From Clostridia bacterium (GTDB lineage Bacteria; Bacillota_A; Clostridia; Christensenellales; Aristaeellaceae): 12,943 nt of DNA. Where the stretch lies: contig JAFQIF010000069.1 of NCBI GenBank assembly GCA_017397695.1, forward strand, positions 1 to 12,943, read 5' to 3'. Below the pieces are notes generated by a model that was given only the letters and a program-made list of their open reading frames with translations, had not been told where the DNA came from and ran no database searches. Below, piece by piece: positions 7,461 through 12,943 of this stretch (its first letter is position 1; every line of letters begins with the position of its first letter). The position numbers and the translations under genes are program-made.

Positions 7461-8048
7461 ATGGCACAGTATGGATTCTATTTTGATCAGAAGGCGTGCG
7501 CTGGCTGCCACACCTGTCAGATCGCCTGCAAGGATAAGAACCGCCTTGAAATTGGCGAATTGCTGCGCAAGGTGCGCACCTACGAGACCGGCGATTTCCC
7601 GAATGTGGGTATCTATCACATGGCGGAAAGCTGCGCGCACTGCACCTATCCGGCGTGTGTGGAGGCCTGCCCGACAAAGCGTACGGTGAAGGATCCTGAG
7701 ACCGGCGTGGTCTATCATGATCCGAATGGCGTGTGCGCTGGCGAAGCCTGCCTGCGCTGCGTGGAGGCCTGTCCGTATCATCATCCGATCTATAAAGCAG
7801 ACGCAAAGAAGGTCGTCAAGTGCGACATGTGCAAGGATATTGTGGCTGCTGGCGGCGAGCCGGCCTGCGTGGCCAGCTGCATGATGCGCGCGCTCAAGTT
7901 CGGTCCGATCGACGAGCTCAAGGCGAAGTACGGCGAGAACGTCGTGACCGCGCTGCACTGCTTTGCGGACAATGGCACCGCGCCGAATTTCCTCATCAAT
8001 GCACGCGAGTGTGCGTTCAACGCTGAGTTCGAAGAAAAGAATACTTAA
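7461..8048 (+). CDS. DmsB-like four-cluster [4Fe-4S] electron-transfer subunit
   Basis: This small ferredoxin-type subunit passes electrons to the DmsA-like protein. It has 195 residues and sixteen cluster cysteines in four groups: C13/16/19/23, C58/61/66/70, C92/97/100/104 and C121/124/136/140, the DmsB/PsrB/NrfC arrangement. Group three is odd: it reads CAGEACLRCVEACP, giving C-x4-C-x2-C-x3-C rather than the usual C-x2-C-x2-C-x3-C. There is no signal peptide, so it presumably leaves the cell bound to DmsA ('hitchhiker' export, known for DmsAB). AAGGAGG at 7445-7451 overlaps the dmsA stop codon, which points to tight co-translation. After it comes a small GC hairpin (8049-8063) without a T-run, then a full terminator at 8141. 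No DmsC/NrfD-type anchor follows. Confidence 0.93.
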   Translation: MAQYGFYFDQKACAGCHTCQIACKDKNRLEIGELLRKVRTYETGDFPNVGIYHMAESCAHCTYPACVEACPTKRTVKDPETGVVYHDPNGVCAGEACLRCVEACPYHHPIYKADAKKVVKCDMCKDIVAAGGEPACVASCMMRALKFGPIDELKAKYGENVVTALHCFADNGTAPNFLINARECAFNAEFEEKNT

Positions 8049-8140
8049 GCGGGCTGTGCCCGCACCCATTTCCGACGGGGCTTTTGCATGAGCGCTGCTT
8101 TTGCACACGAGGCCGGAAGTGAAGCGAATCAAATAAGAAT

Positions 8141-8174
8141 GGCCCGCAGTGCCATGTGGTGCTGCGGGCCTTTT
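8141..8174 (+). terminator. Rho-independent terminator after the dmsAB-like pair
   Basis: GGCCCGCAG (8141-8149) pairs with CTGCGGGCC (8162-8170). G-T pairs extend the stem to about 13 bp, and TTTTCTTC follows. It lies between dmsB and the next gene and only 27 bp before that gene's start, so read-through may set the ratio of dmsAB to the downstream Fe-S and mobA genes. Confidence 0.85.
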
Positions 8175-8200
8175 CTTCAGGACGAGGGGAGATCAAACGG

Positions 8201-9238
8201 ATGGGTCTTTTGCTGGATGTGATTAAAACCAATGCGGTGGACGACCATCCGTTTTTGAACCTTTCGCATTGCGTCAATCGCAATCAGAAGCATCTTGTAT
8301 GCAGCATGTGTATGGATATCTGCCCAAAAGGTGTGTATGATCGCGCTCAGAAAGAGCCGCCGAAGTGGAACGAATGTCAGAATTGCGGCCTGTGTGTGGC
8401 TGCCTGTAGAACCAGATGCATTGCGCCCTCTCCGGTAAACAGCAAGCGCCATCTGCTGCTGGCGGAGAAACAGAGTGAGATCGTGCTCTCCTGCAGGCGT
8501 TCTGAAAAACAGGCCGGACATGTCGAGGCGTGCCTTGCGCTGCTTCCATGGGAGTTTCTGGCGTATCTGGCGCTCGGCGGCAAACTGATCCTCAATCTCA
8601 AATCGTGCAGGGATTGTCCTCTTGATTCCTGTCTTGATCTGCTGGAGGACCAGCTATACAGGCTCAAGTGCTTTTTGGGTGAAGAAGGATATGCGAGTCA
8701 TGTGCGTGTGTGCTTTGAAAATGAAGCAGATGCAGCGGCAGAAGGCGTAAGCCGCCGGGATTTCTTTCGCTCCATGGCACTGAGCGGAAAGAAAACGACC
8801 GCACTGGTGCTCAATGATGTCGTCGGCAGCAAGGTCGACGCGATGATCTATCGGAGGATGCTTGCAGAGCGTGTGCGTGCGCTTGCCGTGCAGGGTGGGT
8901 TCTCCTGCCGGATGCCCCTTCCGTGGATCAAGGAAAGCTGCTATGGCTGCGGGATCTGCGCGCTGCTGTGTCCGAATCATGCTCTGGAAGTCAGCGATGA
9001 GCAGGATGGCATGTGCAGCATCTATATCACGCCGCACAAATGCACCGGATGCGGCGTGTGCAAGGCGGTATGCCGGGATGGCTGTATCGAGGGAATCTTA
9101 GCGGTGAATGTGCCGCATTTGGATCGCGTGATGCTTGCGCAGGTGGCGTCGCGCTCCTGCGAAGCCTGCGGCAGGGCACTGAATCCGGCCAGAAAAGAAA
9201 CCTTATGCATTGCATGCAGGCAGAAGAAAAAGAAATGA
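8201..9238 (+). CDS. Multi-cluster 4Fe-4S protein with internal twin-arginine-like motif
   Basis: I do not recognise a named family. The 345 residues contain two ferredoxin-like halves. The N-terminal half has C34-x2-C37-x3-C41-P and C59-x2-C62-x2-C65-x3-C69. A middle part carries scattered cysteines (C98, C111, C136, C139, C144) around GGKLILNL, reminiscent of cysteine-rich electron-transfer domains. SRRDFFRSMAL (184-194), a twin-arginine-like string, sits mid-protein. The C-terminal half has CYGCGICALLCP (247-258) and CTGCGVCKAVC (281-291), then a zinc-ribbon-like CEAC...CIAC (320-339) and a lysine-rich end. No membrane segment is seen. The ATG at 8201 has GAGGGGAG at 8184-8191; an upstream in-frame GTG at 8156 lies inside the terminator and is rejected. 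Its place between dmsB and mobA suggests electron supply to, or assembly of, the reductase. Confidence 0.85.
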   Translation: MGLLLDVIKTNAVDDHPFLNLSHCVNRNQKHLVCSMCMDICPKGVYDRAQKEPPKWNECQNCGLCVAACRTRCIAPSPVNSKRHLLLAEKQSEIVLSCRRSEKQAGHVEACLALLPWEFLAYLALGGKLILNLKSCRDCPLDSCLDLLEDQLYRLKCFLGEEGYASHVRVCFENEADAAAEGVSRRDFFRSMALSGKKTTALVLNDVVGSKVDAMIYRRMLAERVRALAVQGGFSCRMPLPWIKESCYGCGICALLCPNHALEVSDEQDGMCSIYITPHKCTGCGVCKAVCRDGCIEGILAVNVPHLDRVMLAQVASRSCEACGRALNPARKETLCIACRQKKKK

Positions 9239-9247
9239 GGATGGATC

Positions 9248-9832
9248 ATGGCAAAAATCGGTTTTTTGCTGCTCTGCGGCGGACAGTCAAAGCGGATGGG
9301 CAGTCACAAGGCGCTGCTTGAAATCGATGGCAGAACACTGCTGGAGACGGTGGCGCTGGCCGGAAATAGCTTCGGAGAACGCATTCTTTCAGCCAATGAT
9401 CCGGTTATTCCTACGCCGAAGGGATATATCCGCTGCGAGGATGTATATCCTGGATGTGGGCCCATGGCGGGCATTCATGCGGCGCTTTCTGTCACGAATT
9501 GCGACGCGCTGGTCGTCGCGCCCTGCGATGCGCCGTATTACTGCAAAGAGCTGGCGCAATATCTGGCGGATCAATATGAGCCGGAACTGGATGCGCTGGT
9601 GCTTGTGGATCAAACGGGACGTGCCCAGCCGCTAAGCAGCGTGTACAGCCGGCGATGCCTGCGTGTTATGGAAGAGCATCTCAAGGCTGATAAACTGAAA
9701 CTGATGTGGATGCTGGAAGGCATGAACATCAGGAGAATAACGCTTCCGGAGTACCTGAGCGAGCAGGTATTCTGCAATCTCAATACGCCGGATGATCTGC
9801 AATCGTATGCGCAAAATAAAGGAAACCGCTGA
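9248..9832 (+). CDS. mobA: Molybdenum cofactor guanylyltransferase MobA
   Basis: MobA attaches GMP from GTP to Mo-molybdopterin to make the guanine dinucleotide cofactor used by DMSO-reductase-family enzymes. The 194-residue length is normal. The nucleotide-binding signature is CGGQSKRMGSHKA (10-22), matching the LxGGxSxRMGxxK motif. PGCGPMAGIHAAL (68-80), the metal-binding CDAP (93-96), QPLSSVYSRRC (128-137) and the terminal FCNLNTPDDL are all typical. GAGG at 9237-9240 overlaps the stop codon of the preceding Fe-S gene, and the intergenic gap is 9 bp, so the two are translationally coupled. Its presence supports a bisMGD cofactor in the DmsA-like enzyme. The 3' end runs into a terminator. 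Confidence 0.95.
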   Translation: MAKIGFLLLCGGQSKRMGSHKALLEIDGRTLLETVALAGNSFGERILSANDPVIPTPKGYIRCEDVYPGCGPMAGIHAALSVTNCDALVVAPCDAPYYCKELAQYLADQYEPELDALVLVDQTGRAQPLSSVYSRRCLRVMEEHLKADKLKLMWMLEGMNIRRITLPEYLSEQVFCNLNTPDDLQSYAQNKGNR

Positions 9833-9863
9833 GAAGGAATGATTCTTCCCAGCGGTTTGTTCT
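9823..9863 (+). terminator. Rho-independent terminator overlapping the mobA stop
   Basis: AAACCGCTG (9823-9831) pairs perfectly with CAGCGGTTT (9850-9858). The loop is partly paired (AGAA with TTCT), and GTTCTTT follows. The left arm covers the last codons and stop of mobA. It closes the molybdoenzyme locus. Confidence 0.8.
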
Positions 9864-9934
9864 TTGCCGGCAATGAGGCCAGAATAGGGCTTTATAGCAA
9901 AGTCATCCTCAATCGGGCAAGGCTTCGCTCCGCT

Positions 9935-10073
9935 TTAGCCCTGCTGGCTCATCGCGCGCTCTGCCTGCTCGATCAGGCGCTTCGTCATGTTACCCGGAAG
10001 AAGGTTCGAATTTCCGAGAACTGACGTCATCGGACGCGGTATACATCATATCGAATACGAGGCGGAAGTGAAG
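9935..10073 (-). pseudogene. Degenerate alpha/beta-type SASP (small acid-soluble spore protein) gene tail
   Basis: On the minus strand the frame ending at 9935-9937 encodes PGNMTKRLIEQAERAM and SQQG before its stop. This closely resembles the conserved C-terminal DNA-binding segment of alpha/beta-type and SspF-type spore proteins (for example GGEITKRLV or GNMVKRAIEIAEQQM). Upstream, in the next frame, DDVSSRKF (10008-10031) resembles the family's DLTSRQNG segment. The spacing between the arginine and the NM pair fits the family exactly if one base is removed around 10004-10007, which indicates a frameshift. The N-terminal half (KxEVAxELG) is not found, and the DNA becomes AT-rich beyond about 10070. 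A 31-codon open frame from an ATG (10025-10027) exists but has no ribosome binding site. Spore proteins of this type coat DNA in dormant spores; this copy is probably dead. Recognition is by memory over a short stretch. Confidence 0.45.
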
Positions 10074-10106
10074 ATTATTTAAGCATATTAGCAAAATTGA
10101 ATTGAC

Positions 10107-10155
10107 ATCCCCGTTGTAACCGCAATGATGGTCACGACGGGGATTTTTATTTTTG
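10107..10155 (+). terminator. Orphan rho-independent terminator at the element boundary
   Basis: ATCCCCGTTGT (10107-10117) pairs with ACGACGGGGAT (10134-10144), 11 bp with one G-T pair, and the stem can extend inward. TTTTTATTTTT follows, a strong terminator on the plus strand. No plus-strand gene lies between it and the mobA terminator about 250 bp earlier. It may insulate the downstream element or end an unseen small transcript. A TTGACA at 10102-10107 overlaps its left edge. The rest of 9864-10219 holds no gene I can support. Confidence 0.75.
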
Positions 10156-10168
10156 AACATATCAGTAG

Positions 10169-10199
10169 TGGAATACTTATGGTGGTATTTCGCATTCCA
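10169..10199. repeat. Inverted repeat before the Cys-rich protein gene
   Basis: TGGAAT (10169-10174) and ATTCCA (10194-10199) form a 6-bp dyad, and inside it AATAC...GTATT (10172-10176 and 10185-10189) forms a second, offset one. It lies immediately before the ribosome binding site of the par module, where an autoregulatory operator could sit. The repeats are short, so chance is possible. Confidence 0.3.
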
Positions 10200-10219
10200 A
10201 AAGAGAAGGGTGAACATGT

Positions 10220-10465
10220 ATGAGGTCCAGAGGAGAGTTTATTGCGATTGAAAGACTGATGCGTGAAGGTAGTAATAGTCCGTATGACAATGGAGTGAAT
10301 GGGATTTTCGAAGCATGTAGAACTTGTCATTTTCATCGTCCATACTCATTTGTTCAAACTTGTGTGTTTCCAACATGCCCGTATTCAATATGTCGGGTAT
10401 CTACTCGTATAGAGAAACCAAGATTCAGATTGGCTTACACGAATAAGCAAGAGATAAGGAAGTGA
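10220..10465 (+). CDS. Small Cys-rich protein, mobile-element associated, function unknown
   Basis: An 81-residue protein with a cluster of possible metal ligands: C33-R-T-C36-H37-F-H39-R-P, then C48, C53-P-Y and C58. The pattern CxxCHxHRP...C....CPY suggests a small zinc- or iron-binding fold. The ends are basic and charged, and there is no signal peptide or membrane segment. GAAGGG (10205-10210) is nine bases before the ATG at 10220; the nearby ATG at 10216 leads to an 11-codon frame. Its stop lies 2 bp before the parA start, so they form one operon. I recall similar small proteins beside ParA in Clostridia integrated elements, but no function is known to me. A role in partition or regulation of the element is only inferred from position. 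Confidence 0.7.
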   Translation: MRSRGEFIAIERLMREGSNSPYDNGVNGIFEACRTCHFHRPYSFVQTCVFPTCPYSICRVSTRIEKPRFRLAYTNKQEIRK

Positions 10466-10467
10466 CT

Positions 10468-11292
10468 ATGATGAACGCATGTATCATCGCCATCGCCAAT
10501 CAGAAGGGCGGCGTCGGCAAAACAACAACCTGTGCCAATTTGGGCATCGGCTTGGCGCAGGAAGGAAAGAAGGTGTTGCTGATCGACAGTGATCCGCAGG
10601 CCAGCCTCACGATCAGCCTCGGATTCCCAAAGCCGGATCAGCTGCCCATGACGATTTCTGATGTCATGGGCTCAACTATGATGGATCAGCCGGTGAACGT
10701 ACAGGATGCCTTCCTTCAGCATTGGGAGAATGTAGACCTCCTGCCATCGAGCATTGAGCTTTCCGGTCTGGAGGTCTCTCTGGTTAATGCCATGAGCAGA
10801 GAAACAATTCTCAAGCAGGCGCTTGATCCACTGAAAAGGCAGTATGACTACATCCTGATTGACTGCATGCCCTCTTTGGGGATGCTCACGATCAACGCCT
10901 TGGCAGCAGCAAACAGTGTCCTGATTCCCGTTCAGGCACAATATCTTCCGGCAAAGGGCCTTGAGCAGCTTTTGTACACAGTTTCTCGTGTACAGAGACA
11001 GCTGAATCCCAAACTCAGGATCGACGGTATTCTGCTCACGATGGTGGACAGTCGGACGAACTATGCTAAGGAAATCTGCAGTCTGCTGCGCGAGACATAC
11101 GGCAGCAGGGTGAAGGTTTTCGGAACGGATATCCCGCACTCCGTTCGTGCTTCGGAGATCAGCGCGGAAGGCAAGAGCATCTTTGAGCACGATCCCAAGG
11201 GGAAGGTTGCTGCGGCGTATCGTGATCTGACGAAGGAGGTGCTGAGAATTGAAAAGCAGCGGCAGAAAGCTAAGTCTGACCTCTTACGATGA
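10468..11292 (+). CDS. parA: ParA-family chromosome/plasmid partition ATPase
   Basis: A ParA/Soj-type deviant Walker ATPase that binds nucleoid DNA and, with ParB, segregates or stabilises plasmids and integrated elements. From the ATG at 10468 it is 274 residues long. The deviant Walker A KGGVGKTTT spans 13-21 with the signature lysine at K13. LLIDSDPQASLT follows, and the Walker B-type YILIDCMPSLG lies near 130. There is no long N-terminal helix-turn-helix domain, so this is the short (Soj/type Ib-like) form. AAGGAAG (10456-10462) precedes two adjacent ATGs, 10468 and 10471, and either could serve; a GTG at 10462 overlaps the ribosome binding site and is unlikely. The 3' end overlaps parB by 44 bp. 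Confidence 0.93.
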   Translation: MMNACIIAIANQKGGVGKTTTCANLGIGLAQEGKKVLLIDSDPQASLTISLGFPKPDQLPMTISDVMGSTMMDQPVNVQDAFLQHWENVDLLPSSIELSGLEVSLVNAMSRETILKQALDPLKRQYDYILIDCMPSLGMLTINALAAANSVLIPVQAQYLPAKGLEQLLYTVSRVQRQLNPKLRIDGILLTMVDSRTNYAKEICSLLRETYGSRVKVFGTDIPHSVRASEISAEGKSIFEHDPKGKVAAAYRDLTKEVLRIEKQRQKAKSDLLR

Positions 11293-12178
11293 TATCTTCT
11301 CGACAGAGGAAAGCCGGGTTGATGCGCAGCGTGAGAGGATTACCGAGATTCCGCTTTCGCAGCTGCATCCATTCAAGAATCACCCATTCAAGGTACTGGA
11401 TGACGAGCGGATGCAGGATACGGCGCAGAGTATCCGGGAGTACGGTGTACTTGTACCGGCGATTGTCCGTCCTCGTGAAGAGGGCGGCTATGAGATTGTT
11501 GCCGGTCACAGGCGCAAACGCGGATGTGAAATCGCTGGACTTGACACGATGCCAGTCATCATCCGTGAATTGGATGATGATGCCGCTACACTGGTTATGG
11601 TCGATTCGAATATCCAACGTGAAACATTGCTTCCCAGCGAGAGGGCTTTTGCTTACAAGATGAAACTGGATGCAATCAAAAGACAAGGTAAGCGAAGCGA
11701 CTTAACTTCTGGCCAAGTTGGCCAGAAGTTAAAAACATCGGTGGACGTGATTGCAGATCAGGCTGGTGAAAGCACGAAACAAGTACAGCGCTTTATTCGC
11801 TTGACCAACTTGATTCCTGAACTGCTGGATATGGTCGATGACAAGAAAATCGCGTTTAATCCGGCAGTAGAGTTATCTTATCTCAAGCAGGAGGAGCAGA
11901 CGCATCTTCTGGATGCAATGGATAGTGAACAGGCGACGCCTTCGCTTTCACAGGCGCAGCGCCTCAAGCGGTTCAGTCAGGAGGGAAAGCTGTCCATCGA
12001 CGTGATGCGCGCCATCATGTCTGAGGAAAAGAAAAGTGATCTGGATAGCATCACGATCCCGATGGAATCCATCAGGAAATTCTTTCCCAAGTCTTATACG
12101 CCCAAGCAAATACATGACACGATTATGAAACTGGTGGAGGGCTGGTTCAAAAAGATGCAGCGCAGCCATGAAAGATAA
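11249..12178 (+). CDS. parB: ParB/RepB/Spo0J-family partition protein (TTG start)
   Basis: A DNA-binding partner of ParA, 309 residues long. The ParB N-terminal nuclease/CTPase-like domain spans about 30-125: IPLSQLHPFKNHPF, then the GHRR box at 87-89 (EIVAGHRRKRGCEIAG) and SNIQRE (120-125). A helix-turn-helix region with GESTKQVQRFIRLTNL lies at 173-188, followed by PAVELSYL. The start is a TTG at 11249, chosen because a perfect AAGGAGGT (11233-11240) lies eight bases upstream. The next in-frame ATG is much further in and would cut the domain. The gene overlaps parA by 44 bp, which implies coupled translation. Its codons 152-161 hold a perfect 31-bp palindrome. A terminator follows at 12189. 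Confidence 0.93.
   Translation: MKSSGRKLSLTSYDDIFSTEESRVDAQRERITEIPLSQLHPFKNHPFKVLDDERMQDTAQSIREYGVLVPAIVRPREEGGYEIVAGHRRKRGCEIAGLDTMPVIIRELDDDAATLVMVDSNIQRETLLPSERAFAYKMKLDAIKRQGKRSDLTSGQVGQKLKTSVDVIADQAGESTKQVQRFIRLTNLIPELLDMVDDKKIAFNPAVELSYLKQEEQTHLLDAMDSEQATPSLSQAQRLKRFSQEGKLSIDVMRAIMSEEKKSDLDSITIPMESIRKFFPKSYTPKQIHDTIMKLVEGWFKKMQRSHER
11702..11732. repeat. Perfect 31-bp palindrome within parB
   Basis: The arms are TTAACTTCTGGCCAA (11702-11716) and TTGGCCAGAAGTTAA (11718-11732) around one central G at 11717. All 15 pairs match. It lies in frame in parB, encoding LTSGQVGQKL just before the helix-turn-helix domain. It is not the canonical B. subtilis-type parS (TGTTCCACGTGAAACA). It could be a ParB-binding site, a replication or recombination feature, or an mRNA hairpin. 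Confidence 0.9.
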
Positions 12179-12188
12179 ATACCATCAC

Positions 12189-12216
12189 GCCGCTTCTTCA
12201 TGGAGCGGCTTTTTTT
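12189..12216 (+). terminator. Rho-independent terminator after parB
   Basis: GCCGCT (12189-12194) pairs with AGCGGC (12204-12209). The stem extends inward by a T-G and a C-G pair, and seven T (12210-12216) follow. It lies 10 bp after the parB stop and before the next gene, so the downstream gene needs read-through or its own promoter. Confidence 0.85.
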
Positions 12217-12237
12217 ATTGAAAGAAGGTTGAAGCAT

Positions 12238-12943
12238 GTGGCAGTTTTTCGCGTAGCTAAAACAAACGACTATACCGTGATGAGCAATCATCATCTGCGC
12301 AACAAAGCGCTGACGCTCAAGGCAAAAGGATTGCTCACCATGATGCTCTCTCTGCCGGACGAATGGAACTACACCACACGCGGCCTTGCGGCGATTTGCA
12401 AGGAAGGTGTGGACAGTATCGGTGCGGCGCTCAAGGAGCTGGAGCAGGAGGGGTACATTGTCCGAAACCGTATCCGGGATGCAAAGGGACGGATTACGGA
12501 CACAGAATATGTGATCTATGAGCAGCCGCAAAAGAAGCCGGACTTGGGCAAGCGGGATACGGCTCGTCCATATACGGAAAACCCGGATATGGATCATCCG
12601 GATGCGGAGCAGCCGTGTACGGAAAAGCCTGCACAATTAATTACTAATCAATCCAGTACGTATAAATCCAGTACTCAGGAATCAAATCCTAATCAATCAA
12701 ACGCGCTGCGCGAGGATGGATGGGATGAGATGGATGCAGGGACGATCAATCGTACCCGCTTTGAGGTCATGGAGAAGATTGAGTACGAAGCTATCGTTCA
12801 GCCTCATAACCGGGAAATGCTGGATGAGATCGTGGAGCTGATGACCGAAGTCCTATGCTCCACGAAAGCACGGATCACAGTCAGCGGAAATGACTTCCCC
12901 GCTGAGTACGTCAAAGACCGTTTGAGGAAGCTCGATTGTAATC
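12238..12943 (+). CDS. Replication-initiator-like HTH / DUF6017-type protein (3' end outside window)
   Basis: The first 235 residues are present and the frame is open to the window edge. The N-terminus is a winged-helix-type DNA-binding domain: NDYTVMSNHHLRNKALTLKA, then KGLLTMMLSLPDEWNYTTRGL and a recognition-helix region ending ALKELEQEGYIVR. This is the arrangement of RepA-N/replisome-organiser-like proteins on Clostridia plasmids and conjugative elements. A polar, repetitive linker (about 95-155, with repeated NQSS/KSST/NQSN) joins a C-terminal part with INRTRFEVMEKIEYEAI and ITVSGNDFPAEYVKDRLRKL, resembling DUF6017. The start is GTG at 12238, supported by GAAGG at 12224-12228; the overlapping ATG at 12236 stops after six codons. 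It follows parAB, as is usual in such elements. A replication role is inferred from family and context. Confidence 0.85.
   Translation, partial: MAVFRVAKTNDYTVMSNHHLRNKALTLKAKGLLTMMLSLPDEWNYTTRGLAAICKEGVDSIGAALKELEQEGYIVRNRIRDAKGRITDTEYVIYEQPQKKPDLGKRDTARPYTENPDMDHPDAEQPCTEKPAQLITNQSSTYKSSTQESNPNQSNALREDGWDEMDAGTINRTRFEVMEKIEYEAIVQPHNREMLDEIVELMTEVLCSTKARITVSGNDFPAEYVKDRLRKLDCN

Noticed and set aside
5959..7806. 615-codon minus-strand frame across the dmsA/dmsB region
   Set aside because: Low-complexity, arginine-rich shadow of the molybdoenzyme genes; no ribosome binding site or family resemblance.
8049..8063. GCGGGC/GCCCGC hairpin right after dmsB as a terminator
   Set aside because: Only 6 bp of stem and no T-run; the better terminator is at 8141-8174.
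8080..8105. Two copies of GCTTTTGCA 17 bp apart
   Set aside because: Too short and isolated to support a repeat element or binding site.
8156..8200. Upstream in-frame GTG start for the Fe-S protein
   Set aside because: It lies in the loop of the terminator at 8141-8174 with no ribosome binding site, whereas ATG 8201 has a strong one.
9998..10018. GGTTCGAAT-like string resembling a tRNA T-loop
   Set aside because: The flanking bases do not form a T-stem and no acceptor, D or anticodon arm can be found, so it is not a tRNA or a tRNA attachment site.
9839..10024. 61-codon plus-strand frame after mobA
   Set aside because: It begins inside the mobA terminator, has no recognisable motif and is antisense to the SASP-like remnant.
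1..12943. CRISPR array, rRNA, tRNA or insertion-sequence transposase
   Set aside because: No regularly spaced repeats, RNA-gene signatures or transposase motifs were seen on either strand.

Overview
The window looks like chromosomal DNA from an anaerobic, low-to-mid GC Bacillota (Clostridia-type) bacterium, probably gut-associated. Reasons: strong AGGAGG-type ribosome binding sites, a Clostridia-style ParA/ParB/DUF6017-like mobile-element module, a GH42 beta-galactosidase, oxygen-sensitive Fe-S and molybdopterin respiration genes, and what looks like the tail of a spore SASP gene. No species call is possible from this sequence alone.

Layout. (1) 2-1419: the end of a dTDP-L-rhamnose pathway, with the 3' part of rfbB/rmlB (dTDP-glucose 4,6-dehydratase) and a complete rfbD/rmlD (dTDP-4-dehydrorhamnose reductase). 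(2) 1420-3816: a short remnant of the 3' end of a sugar ABC-transporter permease, then an intact GH42 beta-galactosidase closed by a strong terminator. (3) 3852-9863: a molybdoenzyme respiratory locus. It holds a TorD/DmsD-type chaperone, a Tat-exported DmsA-like catalytic subunit, a DmsB-like four-cluster ferredoxin subunit, an unusual multi-cluster Fe-S protein with an internal twin-arginine-like motif, and MobA, which makes the guanine dinucleotide form of the cofactor. No DmsC/NrfD-type membrane anchor is present. Promoters with good -35/-10 boxes precede both the chaperone and dmsA, and terminators follow dmsB and mobA. (4) 9864-10219: a gene-poor boundary with a frameshifted reverse-strand SASP-like remnant and an orphan terminator. 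(5) 10220-12943: the front of an integrated mobile or plasmid-like element, with a small Cys-rich protein, ParA, ParB (TTG start, overlapping parA) and a DUF6017/replication-initiator-like helix-turn-helix protein that runs off the window. The ParB gene contains a perfect 31-bp palindrome.

How the genes work together. The chaperone is expected to hold and check the DmsA-like precursor while Mo-bisMGD, made with the help of MobA, is inserted. The folded DmsA-B pair would then leave through the Tat system. The electron donor is not obvious because the usual quinol-oxidising anchor is missing; the extra Fe-S protein is the local candidate for that role. The most interesting observations are this anchorless reductase locus and its unusual Fe-S protein, the perfect palindrome inside parB, the decayed SASP gene at the element boundary, and the permease scar next to the GH42 gene.
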